Of a DNA stretch of 64,000 bases, positions 24,326 through 36,371 are shown piece by piece. The DNA is from Mytilus edulis. Lineage: Eukaryota > Mollusca > Bivalvia > Mytilida > Mytilidae. The notes beneath the pieces are model-generated. The model made no database searches. It was not told where the DNA came from and worked only from the letters and a program-made list of their open reading frames with translations. Where the stretch lies: positions 91,046,749 to 91,110,748 of the forward strand of contig NC_092344.1 of the NCBI RefSeq assembly GCF_963676685.1. The letters are read 5' to 3'. Within the stretch, counting starts at the first letter, position 1. Every line of letters starts with the position of its first letter. The position numbers and the translations under genes were made by a program.

Positions 24326-27300
24326 ATGCAGACGTTTCTACTTTCAGTTTTAATATTCACATGTTATTTTGAAATTTATGGTTTTAGTTCCGCTGAAAAT
24401 GAAAAGCAGTATTGTTTAACGCTAAATAATGAAGTTAAATGCGAGAACTTGTCAAATATAAAACTCTCTCGGCTTGATGGCCACGAGGTACTGTTAAATA
24501 TGTTGGCATAAAAAGGGGGAGTGCCGAGTGGTCACCTTACTCAAGTCAGGTTGCATGACCATAGAAAATAGAAAAAACAAGCCCCTATGGTATCTGCTAA
24601 TTGTTGACATGAACTGTTTCACATTAGGAATTAACTTGTATCATTTGTTTTTTCACCATGATAAATTTCTGCTAATGTCTGCTGAGACTACTATAACAGT
24701 ATAGTAGTCTCAGTGTCGTGTAATGTCTAATGACCTTAAATTAATTTATGGCAGTATGGATCTGCAACACTTGTCCCGAAAATTTTCTACCCTTGAACTA
24801 TTGATGTCATACAACAATCACTTTTCTTCTGTGATAAGGTGTATCATAGACCTATATGCTCATTGACTTTGTGGATCTGTAACACTTGACCCGAGAATTA
24901 GCGACACTTAAACTATTGACATATCATACAAGAATCATTTTTCCTATTTGGTGTTAGAAATTTTCTTTTGCAATGTCATAATTTTACAGGAAATTCTGTG
25001 ATGCCCAGTAATGATGGACAAATAGCCATAAGGTGGCCTTTTTTTCTGGATTGGTTATCCATAAGAAAACCAGCTCTAAACTTCGTAAAGTGAAATAATG
25101 GGGAAAATTGGTTTTTTTTTCCTCTATTGCTGGAGATTTGTTTCTCATATCATGCGACTGCATGGTCTAAAAATGAAAATTGCCAAACAATTTGGTATTG
25201 TTCCTTGGAAGACCATTTTTGATAATTTAATTATCATGAGAGTCGACACCTTCGAGTATATTTTAAGTATTCTTATTATGATATATATTATAAATATATC
25301 TGTGCGACATTACATAACTTATTTTAAATATTTGGTACTTTTCAGTCAGGTCATATAGAGAACATCAGAATTGAAGATGGACGACAACTAGAAATGAAAA
25401 CCCTAAGTCTGAAGCCTTTGATATTAGGTAATGAATTACAAGGTTTTGTTATAAAATCATATAACCACAACTATAGATCCGTCCATGTATATATCTATGA
25501 ACAGTGTTGTGTGTACGTTAATGAGACAGTAACTGAAGACAAAAATAACCTTAATGCAGAGGCCACCAGTCATTAAAATATGGACACTTAGAATATGAAT
25601 TAACAGAAACAAGAAACTTACAAGGGACTAGTGGTACAAGTTGGAATTCTTGTGTTGAGTGAATACATTGTTTGAGAATTGCTTGTTTTTGGTGGTTGGT
25701 TTGATCTGTTTTACTGTGTTAAGGTAGCACAATACAAAGATTTTATACCTCCAATTCCCCAGTTTAAAAATGCTGTAACTTTTTTTATAATGCTTGAAAA
25801 TTTATAAAAGTGGTACTTATGGATAGCTAACAGATTACTCTACAAAAGACTCATCAGTGACGCTCGAATCCAAAAAAGTTAAAAAGGCCAAATAAAGTAA
25901 GAAGTTGAAAAGCATTGAGAACCAAAATTCCTAAAAGTTTTGCCAAATACAGCTACGGTAATCCATGCCTGAGGTAGAAAAGCCTTAGTATTTCAAAAAA
26001 ATTGAAAAATTTGTAAACAGTAAATTTATAAATATAACCATATCAATGACAATTCATGTCAGCACAAAAAGTGCTGACTACTGGGCTTGTGATACCCTCT
26101 GGGAAATAAATCTCCACCAGTAGTGGCATCAACCCAGTGGTTGTTAATAAACTCATCATAGATACCAGGACTAAATTTAGTATATACGCCAGACGCGCGT
26201 TTCGTCTACAAAAGACTCATCAGTGACACTCGATAAAGGATCATACAATATTTAGATATTTAAATAATTATCTTTTATGCTTTGATTATTTACAGAAATA
26301 TCAAATTTTCTCACCAAAGAAGAATGCAAACATCTGAAAGAAATGGCAATAGAAGAAGGTTTGCAGTCAAGTGAAACACATAACTGGGACAATAGTAACA
26401 GATTTATTTTACAAGACAAAGATAATGACAAAAGACTTAATCTAGAGGAGGTAAATATTGCATACTAAACATTTGATATAAAGATATTAAAAAGGGGTAT
26501 GATTGAAAATGTGACAACTATCCACCAAAGAACAAAAACCTGCATGCATGTTACAGTCTTCAATGGCAAGAAAAGCCCACATCACATGGTGTGCTATAAA
26601 AAGCCCATCAAAAGCAAATGTGAAACAATTCAAATGACACAACTCAATGCTTCATATAAGTAAGTAACAATAATCAAATACATTTATGATATATAGCAAC
26701 CAGAAACACATTTTAGTAGTTGTTGAAGTCTGATTTATATCATGGAGCTCTTGCTATTCTAATTTTGGCAAGTACATGTATAGCAAATCTAGCTTTTAAT
26801 TGGTTTTTGTCGAGCCTACGACTTTTGTCTCAGAAAGCCCGACATAGGGATAGTGATCTGGCGGTGGCCGCGTTAACTAACTTTTTAAAAGCTTTATATT
26901 TTAGAAGGTGGAAGACATGGATGCACCATACTTTGTATATTGATGCCTCATGTTACGAAGTTTCCATCAGTCACATGTCTTTGACCTCATTTTCATGGTT
27001 CAGTCACTACCTGAAATAAAAGTTAAGATTTTTTGTAATGTTAAATTCTCTCTTATTATAAGTAATACATGTAAGATAACTATATTTGGTATGTGCGTAC
27101 CTTGCAAGGTCCTCTTGCCCGTCAGACAGTTTTCACTTGACCTCGACCTCATTTCATAGATCAGTGAACAAGGTTAAGTTTTGGTGGTCAAATCTATATC
27201 TCAGATACTATAAGCAATAGGAGTAGTATATTCATTGTATGGAAGGATTGTGAGGTGTACATGTCTAACTGGCAGGTGTCATTTGACCTTGACCTCATTT

Positions 27301-30300
27301 TCATGGTTCAGTGGTTATAGCTCAAGTTTTTGTGTTTTGGTCTGTTTTTCTAATACTGTATGCAATATGTCTACTATATTTGGTGTAAGAAATGATTGTA
27401 AGGTGTACATGTCTAGCAGGCAGGTGTCATCTGACCTTGACCTTAGTTTCATGGTTCAGTGGTCAAAGTGAAGATTTTGAGTTTTGGTCTTTTTTCCAGA
27501 GTTCGCGAAAAGTGGCGGTCCTCAGGATTTTACCACCAAAATTTTGCATAGGACTGACACAATTTTAGTATTTTTCAATAGAATTAATAGTGAGAACCAG
27601 CAGATTTTCCTCAAGGACCACCAAGGAAAAAAAGATTTCGCAAACTCTGTTTTTCTAATACCCTATGCAATAGGGTAACTATATTTGATGTATGGAAATA
27701 TTTTATGATCTTTATGCCAGTCGGGCAGGTTGTATTTGACCTTGACTTCATTTGTGCAGTGCATTGCTCAGTGTTAAGTTTTAGTTTTTGGTCTGTTTTC
27801 TTTAACTTATAATAAGCAATAGCTCAACTATATTTGTTGTATGGAAGAATTGTTAGGTGTAAATGCCTGTCTGGAATGGTTCATCTGACCTTGACCTTAT
27901 TTTCATGGTTCATTGGTCAATGTTTTAAGTTTAGTTTTCTTGGTTAATGTTAAGTTTATGTGACAGTTGTAATAAAGCTTTATAGTTAGGACTATCAACA
28001 TAATACCAATGATTTAAGTAAAGAAGGGGAGGCATTTCAGCGTGTGCACTCTTGTCTTTTTACAGTTAAATTTAAAGAATAATTCACACTTTAATGAACA
28101 TTTTTATTCTGTTTACAGATGAAGTTAACATTGATGGGTGGTTTTGATGTACACTTAAATAAAGAAGACATCTTACTAATGTAAGTAGAACAATCTGTGG
28201 ATGGATTCATGTCAGTATTTTTATGCCCCACCTACGATAGTAGAGGGGCATTATGTTTTCTGGTCTGTGCGTCCGTTTGTCCGTTCGTCCGTCCGTTCGT
28301 CCGTCTGTCCCGCTTCAGGTTAAAGTTTTTGGTCAAGGTAGTTTTTGATGAAGTTGAAGTCCAATCGAATTCAAACTTAGTACACATGTTCCCTATGATA
28401 TGATCTTTCTAATTTTAATGCCAAATTAGAGTTTTTACCCCAATTTCACGGTCCACTGAACATGGAAAATGATAGTGTGAGTGGGGCATTCGTGTACTGA
28501 GGACACATTCTTGTTTATTTGAAACTTAGCCACAAAAATCAAATTGCAAAAACAAATTGGTACTTTTCATCCTTTTTGAATAACATTAAATTTTTTTAAA
28601 GATTCAAAGTATTAGTCTGTTTTAGTTCAGTAAAAGTCTTTTAATCTCCTGTTAAAAAAGTGGGGGTTTTGCATTCCTTAAAAGTTATATAACCACTTTG
28701 AATTATCATATTATTTGGACATCAATTCTTAATATTGAAACTGTGCAAAACTCCACAATTTGAACTGACAAAACTCATTACTGAGTTTTTCATTTATATT
28801 ACAGGTCTAAATTTGAAATCAATGTATTCTTTTTATTACAGGTACAAAGAAATAAAGATAGACAAAGACAATGATGGTTTGTATATATAAAGAAAAATAT
28901 AAAATGTATTTATACATTTATAAGACTTGGCTTAGACCGCAATGCTTAAAACCTTTAAACTGTTCCAAATAAAATTTAATTGTAAAAAAAAACAATGATA
29001 AATTTAAAGCAAACCACATAAAAATTCTTTTCAACTGTATTCAAGTCATCAAAAATAAAGTTCCAATGATACACATTACTAACTTCACGAAAAAGAGTTT
29101 TCTGTAATTATTGACTGCATTTAGTTTATCCATGTACTGTCAAAACATTTTCACAGTGCAAATAGCACAGTTGCAGTATAAACTGTATTACAATGTGTGT
29201 AAATTCAAGAGCTATTATCAAGTTCAATTGACACTAGAAGAGATATTCTTACAGTCTGAAAGCCTCAAGATTATGAAAACAAAATCATGTACTGTATAAC
29301 AATTGTAACCCCACTTTGAAGTAATTTTCCCAAATGGCAGATGGTAGATTGGGAAGAGAAAACCTAAAAATCATCTTGCAATCCTATATTAATATTAAAC
29401 TTTGACTTATAATATGGTTTTAAGTTTGTGCTATTATTTATGCCCTAGACGTAGCAGAGGGGGCATTAAGATTTACCCTTGTCCATCTGTACGTCCGTAA
29501 CTACGTACGTCTCAAAGTTTGTGCCACAAAATACAGATCAAGTTTGAATTTTTCGAGTGTCCCTTTTTATTGTTCTAGAGTTATGCCTCTTTACAAATGA
29601 AAAAAATGCTGAATATTTTGTTTTCATTCTCTAACTTAAGTTTGCCTCAACCAATTGTTATGAGACTTTCACACTATTTTCATTACCCAAAAACACAGAT
29701 CAAGTACAAATTTGGATAGCTTCACTTTTACCATTCTTCAGTTATGTCCCTTACTAACTTTTTATGATATGCAAACAGGGGCATCTCCCTTTTATTTCCT
29801 GTTACAATGATATTCTTTTCCTTTTCTTTTATAGAATACATAACACAATCAGAAATGTCAAGCTTTTCACCAAAGCATTTTGAACGTTATTTGAATACCT
29901 TTTTGAAGACGCATCCAGAGAAGCATTCCCGTTACAGTAGACAAGTCTGGCTCAAACCAGATACCTCTGATGATGAAGTGTTTAACAGAATTATAAACAG
30001 GTAAGACTCACAAAAAATTCATGTATCAGCTGACATTTATCTAAGTGTAGGTAGGAAAAAGTGCAAAGTAATACCGTTAAATAGTCGTGCAATAATTTCA
30101 AACTACTTTAACTGCAGATCAGAACATAAGTAGAAATTAAACAAAGATATCATTCTTTAAAATCATTGTCATAAATTGTTATATTTATTTGAAGATAAAT
30201 GGAAGGTTTTGAAGGCTAATATCAGGTAACAGGCCCTTAACTTTAAGAGCATTTCATTTGTGTTTCCGATTATAATGTTGGAGTTTTTTCAAATCTAGAT

Positions 30301-32753
30301 TAAACAAACCTAAGTATATCAATATAAAGACATGGAGATAAATATTTAAGGAGACAGCAACCTATGCTTACAAGAGATGCAACACAAATTTATATAGACT
30401 ATAACTTGTCATTTTAAATACAATTCGTAGTACACATTTTCTGTTCATTTGATACATACAATTTACAAACCAAATGAAAACTGTCATACATGATGATGAT
30501 TGGAGTTTTTAACGACCTTGACTGGCTGTACAGCCCTTGCAAGGTCAGCTGTCATACATGGTCATGTACACATGTTTTAATACTTCAGGGCCTCTACTTT
30601 GGTTGATTTACCTGTTGAGTTATTGAAACTAAGTGATTTCCAGGTAAGGTTTTACATTCTTCTCAGTTTAATTGTTATTATTTAAAGTTACAGCTTCTTC
30701 TGCCAGATAATTGTTACTAACAACAAACTGATTATACTGCCATGGATTTGGAGTACATACTAAACCACCTTCTCCCCACATATTTGCTGTATCACCCTTG
30801 ACTAATATCATCCCTCGGGATGATATTGGTATCTCGGGATGATATGGCATAGGATATGGGTTTTGCCATGTATTATTCTCTATATAATAAGTATTGAAAT
30901 TTTATAAATGTGCCAGTTATTTTGATTTAATTTTTTCATCTACATCTACAAAATGTGAGTTTGATCTGTAAAACATCCTTCATTGTAGTGTATTGCAGTC
31001 CTACAAATATTTTTTTAAATGGCTATTGTAGGTTGTGAACTATGACATTAAAGGTCATTACCATGCACATTGGGATTCGTCTGGACTAGACAAAGCAGCA
31101 CTGTGTTGTGATAAAGTTAGAAAGAATAATTGTAGAATATGCAGGTAAAAACTATTAGTATAACAGTGACAAAAACTCTAGATTTAATCCAATAAAATAA
31201 AAGCAAGAAAGATAATATTAACTTGTATTGCTTAACACCAAATCTATGTTTAAAAACCTTTCATTAAAAGAATTCTTTGTTTCTGTCTTTAGTACTTCAT
31301 AGGAATTGACTCTGACAGAAACAACTTCTTGCAAAATAAGCTTGATAAAATCGATATTTTTTTTTGTTTTTTTAATGTCCAGTGACAAATAATACTTGCA
31401 TATAAAGGACAAGAACAAATTAATGATACATCCAATTAAAATTCCTGCCTTTTGATTTGTCTGAGGTGAAGCAACAGGAAATTTGGACCACATCTGGAAA
31501 ACGAAAATATTTCCAATAGTGTCTTGTCTTTGTCCCTTGTAACAGGCAACATATGAACCTTTCAAAGAGTTGATGCAATGCTTTTATTTAATGATAGGCA
31601 TTGATTAGAAAATAAAATTTGAAATAGGTAACTATTTATTATGAATAATTTACGTTTTAGATGAAATTTGATATTTGTTACTATTAACAATGGATCATTT
31701 GTTTTTAGATACATGACAATATTTTTCTATCTGAATGATGTTAAAGATGGTGGAGGCACAGCTTTCCCTGTGGCAAACAATGAAACAGTTAATTTAGAGG
31801 TAGATTCTTTTTATTTTTACACAATGTCAATTTTCATTTGAACCTTGTTGTCTTGAAATCTGTGCTCTGCCAATATCACAGTTTAGCTATTTTTTTGTTC
31901 CCACTTAAATTTATGTTTGTTCTTTCATTATGCAATTTTTAATTGTGATGAGTTGACCTTTGTTGACTAAAAATATTACTAAGCTATTGTAGTTTGAGTT
32001 CCCTGAAAGAAACATGACCATACTGGTAATTATAAATTCTTTCAAACAAGTGTCAAGTTTTGAAGGAAAAAAAAAATTATGCTAGTTTAGAATACTCAAT
32101 AAATATTTAGACTGATATATAATACTATGAGCATTGAATATGACGTACCAGTATTTAAAAATCAGGTGTTTATATAGCAATCAACAATTCATTTTAAGTG
32201 TTTCACCTAGATGAGTGAAAAATTTATTTCTCTTCCTTAAAAGATATTCCTCCCCTGGATAATACTGAAAAATTAAAGACCTATACTGAGAACTTTGTTT
32301 GAAAATAAAAGAAGTCATTAGAATTCAAAAGGCGGCAATTTAAATTTGATGTCAAAGCAAACATTTCATTTCTTATCACAACTTTTATCATTTGTTTTAT
32401 TTGTAGTAAATTAGTTATTATTATTCATGTTTAAGATATTTTTCCAGGAAATTACAAAACAAGAGTTGTATAACCTGAATGAAAAATGTGGATTGCCAGG
32501 ACTGAAAGTAACAGCTGAAATGGGAAAGGCAATAATCTGGTACAATCATTTTGTTAATCAAAAATCTGGGTGGTTAGGAGAACAAGATATGCATACTTAC
32601 CACGGAGGATGTCCAGTGAAGAAAGGGGAAAAATGGGTGGCTAATTTCTGGATCAAGGTCACAGATGACAAAGAGGATGATCTGGCTAAAATGCACAAGT
32701 ATCAGCAGTTATTATCGAAGAAAAAGAAGAAAAAAGGAAAAGATGAATTGTAA
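24326..32753 (+). CDS. P4HTM: P4HTM, EF-hand prolyl 4-hydroxylase, KDEL-terminated
   Basis: Ten exons: 24326-24487, 25346-25427, 26296-26450, 28119-28180, 28842-28876, 29835-30000, 30589-30643, 31032-31144, 31709-31799, 32448-32753. All have GT/AG borders; total 408 aa. An upstream GTG is not a plausible start, so I use the ATG at 24326. Residues 1-22 form a signal-peptide-like hydrophobic segment. Two EF-hand loops follow (122-133 DKDNDKRLNLEE; 161-172 DKDNDEYITQSE). The oxygenase core has HWD (His252, Asp254), a second iron His359 in TYHGGC, and Lys369 ten residues later for 2-oxoglutarate. The chain ends in KDEL (405-408). The family hydroxylates prolines in the ER and acts on HIF in vertebrates. 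Motifs such as EMKTLSLKPL, GHYHAH and YMTIFFYLN match the human protein as I recall it (502 aa). Potential N-glycosylation sites are N41 and N301. Confidence 0.93.
24682..24713. repeat. Perfect 14-bp stem hairpin
   Basis: CTGAGACTACTATA is followed by the 4-nt loop acag and the exact inverse. It lies in intron 1 of P4HTM. It may be a small foldback element; no target duplication is clear. Confidence 0.8.
25848..26240 (+). repeat. Mussel-type repeat with duplicated end
   Basis: The phrase tacaaaagactcatcagtga occurs at both ends (about 25839 and 26208), the second preceded by cgccagacgcgcgtttcgtc. I recall this sequence as common in Mytilus. It lies in intron 2 of P4HTM, 50 bp upstream of exon 3. 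Confidence 0.5.
26490..26650 (+). repeat. SINE-like fragment
   Basis: It carries ggtatgattgaaaatgtgac, followed by phrases about accaaagaac and aaagcccatc that match the reverse complement of the repeat at 17640-17910. Truncated and diverged. Located in intron 3 of P4HTM. Confidence 0.45.
26808..28055 (+). mobile_element. Hairpin-headed TGTCGAGC repeat, copy A
   Basis: It opens with a 37-nt hairpin (26808-26844), here partly decayed. Tandem-like internal units of about 150-180 bp follow, marked by tgaccttgacctcattttca and catggttcagtggt. It ends at cagcgtgtgcactcttgt. A secondary insertion with CAGAGTTCGCGAAA ends lies at about 27498-27650. Copies B and C are at 41836-42672 (reverse) and 61482-62583. 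No protein is supported; frames such as 26720-27019 are repeat shadows. In intron 3 of P4HTM. Confidence 0.75.
28222..28515 (+). repeat. Miniature element with ATGCCCCAC ends
   Basis: It begins tatgccccacctacgatag and carries an inverse, gtggggcat, near its 3' end. The (GTCC)n-rich stretch gtccgttcgtccgtccgttc is in its first third. A diverged relative lies at about 29436-29795, starting tatgccctagacgtagcaga. Both lie in P4HTM introns. Confidence 0.5.
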
Positions 32754-35700
32754 TATTATATTATATTTTGACCATCAGTTTTTGGGGTTATCAATCATTC
32801 TATTTACTTTAAGATTTCAGGTCAGTTATATGGTCCCATCGTTAGTGTTTCCTTAACTTCAGTGCCTATCTTCTGAAGAAGATTATTTTGTTCCAATTAT
32901 TTTCAAGATCTAAGTTACTATGCAACACATTTAATTGAAACATTTTTTGTTATATCATTTTGAAAAGCATTTAAAGTTTTATTGAATATTTGAATTCAGT
33001 ACTTCAATCTTAAGGTTTTGTAGAGGATGTGATGGTACAGACATATATCACTGGTGGTCTATCTTCTAACTAACTAACCCTAACTAGCTCACTGTGTCTT
33101 ACTTTCCATATATTATGGTTTTTAAGTGGTTAGATGGAATACCTCATAACCTACATTTCTACATTACTATTTTAATAAATTAGAAATAAATTAGAAATAC
33201 TGCTGTATTATTGATGAAAGAATGAGCCAAACTTGTATAATATGGTTAATAAATATCTAGTCCTTATGTTTATCACATAAGGGCAATAAAAATTATTTGA
33301 AATCCAGATAAGCCAGTAAGTTTATTTTTGATATCTATTTATTCTTATAAAGTTATTTGAACAGCTTATGCCTGCTTTGTCTACAAATTTCTTAAACTTC
33401 AGTTCCTGGCCAACCCATGTTTTTTTCATGTACAGTCAGTTAGGGCCAAACCTATTTTTTTCGTGTGCAGAGCCTGGAATATTTAATGCTTTTTCTCATT
33501 TGATTTTAATGACTTAAAAAAACTAGAAATTAATTGTTTTGTACTGCCACCTAAATCCAATGAATGTTTGGTTTTCATATGAGAAATTTAAGGTTCCCAT
33601 TGAATGAACTTCATTGAGAACAATAGCTTTTGCATTTATTCAATGGGACAGTTCATGATGCAAAAAAAATAAATACCAAAACAGACAGGTTCTGATTCTG
33701 GGGAAAGGTTTCATTTGTTTTATAATAAATAAAGGGCCAATCCTGAAAAATGGTCACCTAATTTGATATTGATTATGGTACATTTCCCCTTTTTGTGAAA
33801 AAATTTGCCTGTATTTTCATTCATGTATTTGAAATTTACAAGTTTAAAGGGACAGATGACCATACTTCAAAATTGTTGCTGGTGTATCATGTTGTAGACT
33901 TTTTCTAATTTGAATGTTGATAAGGGTTTATTGGATTTTTTTTTTTTTTTATTGTTTTTGTTTGCACTTGTTAACTACATCTTGATGATGGCACAGTTTT
34001 TAAATTGTTATTGTATTGTCTTGTCTCAGTCTGATTTTTTGTAATTTTAGATATGGTGATTCTAAGATTTCAGTCTCACCTTGATTATGAGCTGTCCTTT
34101 TTGTGGTTTATATATATCTTTATTCTTGTTAACCAAAGTACAATGGTACAGAGACATATACAAATAAATGAACATACATAATATAAATTTGTAGATATAA
34201 ATGTAAAGTAGAGACATAAAGGAGTTACCCAGGAGATTCTAGGCATTTCATAATAGTTCTTGTAAACTTACACATATTGTTTAGTTCAAACAGGTTGTTG
34301 CTATTCATTAGGGCTTGAAATTTTAAAATATTTGGTCTGTTTACAAAATGATGCTTTCGTAACATTTATCTACTTTTGTCTATTGTTGAGCCGAACATTC
34401 TAAAATATAATGGAACTTGGCGCCAATATCACTGGAATTGCACAAGGTACAAATACAATTTTCTCTCTGAATATTTTGCCATCTAACAACTTCGATAGGA
34501 ATTTTTGTGTTCAAAGTTCTAAATCTACATAAAGAAGCAATATTAGGTATGAAAATAGATATTTTTTTAAATTATAGAGTTTTATATTTATAATTGAAAA
34601 AGTTATGAGAAAAAAAACTAAGTGTGTCATTTGTTTCAGGATTGTAAATTAATTATGATGTTGGTTACACATTGGCTAAATTTTTATTAGTCAGCTGGTA
34701 TTTTATTAAAGGCATTTATTTGTATGTGCAATGAAGCTTTTTCTAGTCAGAGTGTTGTATTTAAATATTTTTATTCATGATTGAATTTTGTAAATCAAAA
34801 AGTAGTTTACATTAGAAATTTTATATGTTAATACTTTTACATTTTGTTGTATTGTGATTATTGTGAAAATAAATACATTCCTCTCTTTACTTATGTTTTT
34901 CCTGGTTTTATCAAATGGCCACAGACAATATTTTAAAGTTTTCCAGCCACTGTGTATCTGTTTATGATCAGGCACTTGGAATATTTATGTCTTCAACACT
35001 TACTGGTAAGAAAATGAAAATACTTTTTTGTAGGAGTTGTTGACAGTCTTGATATCAGATACACAATACTTCAACTGATTTATAAAAGTATTTGCTGATA
35101 TTTTAGTAATCTTCTTTTGGAACTGCTGACCAATACCCTATAACATATTCAAGATCCTGTCAGAATAGAAACCTTAAATGCCACCTGAAAACTAATACTT
35201 CATAAAGAACTGAATGGATGGAGGTAGTTTGCTTGAATGTAATTAAGAAAGGAGAAAACAATATATGGGTTAAATTTTACGGCCTAATTTTACGCAGGAC
35301 GATTGTTTTACTTACCCAATTTATCATTTAATCACAGTTTATAGAATAAGTAACCAGTATTTTCACAGGCTGATAACAGTTAAATTGTTATGAGCAGTCC
35401 TGAAATAATATTATCCATGGACCATCAGTTATGATAAGTATTGCAAAAAATCTTTATTTGCACTCCATTGGATGAAGAATTTTTTATCAAAGTTAGATGA
35501 ATCTTGTCAGACATGTACAGGTTACTATTGTTCTATACACTTAATATAGTTGACATTACTCTTAAGCATCTAAGAAACTTACATTACCACAAAAACAAAA
35601 CATTATCATATAAAATAAGGTCAAGGTCAAATCAACTCTGTCAGATGAACATGTACACCTTATCTATAAATTATATTTTAACAGAGATAGAGACTTCAAA

Positions 35701-36371
35701 TGAACAATAAAAGTAAGGCCAAGGTCTGGTTGACCCTGTCAGACAGATTAAAATTATTCTATACACCAAATATAGTTTTTTAAAACCAATAAATGTTTTA
35801 GAAAAAGACCAAATCATGGAAATTAAGATGATGACAACTAGACCCTTAAATATTGATTTCAAGGTCACCTGAATGCTGGTAGATAAGACAAGTATAACCA
35901 CCAGTAATCTCTAAAACTTAACCAAGAATGTCATCAGGTGAATCCTATTCCACAGACATATGGTAAATAACTTTCAAAGATTTTATATTCTAAATGTAGT
36001 TGACATATAACTGTCATAACTTCTTTGTAAAAATTCAAGATTTTATGCAATAATTGAACCATGAAAATGAGGTTTATAACAATAGACAATCCAGACCGAA
36101 ACTTGAGTCGATGAAGCAGCAATAGCCAAATCACAGATTATCAAGCTCTTAGTGTTAATGTTTCTTATTTGTTCAACATATTCTTTTTTTTCCTAGTGTT
36201 TGATGCTGACAAAATGATCATCATCTTATCTGCCATTGTTGTTAAGATTGCTTATAATGTCATTGTGAACAGGGCACAAATCCATTATTTACACCTGCCA
36301 GAAAATTTACTAGGCAAATCTGAAGATATGAAATAAGCAAAACTAAATTAAATGTGTATTTAAAAAAAAAA
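32754..36371. other. Convergent intergenic region (3' ends of P4HTM and OGFOD1)
   Basis: The stop codons of the two genes face each other across 3.6 kb. Candidate P4HTM polyadenylation signals (aataaa) are at 33174-33179 and about 33250. I see no third gene. The stretch 35500-36130 is a decayed reverse copy of the TGTCGAGC repeat family, recognisable by aaggtcaaggtcaaatcaac and related phrases. Confidence 0.55.

Noticed and set aside
26720..27471. Frames at 26720-27019, 26950-27159, 27235-27471 and 61436-61705
   Set aside because: The same peptides appear in separate copies of the hairpin-headed repeat, with no conserved domain; they read through repeat DNA.
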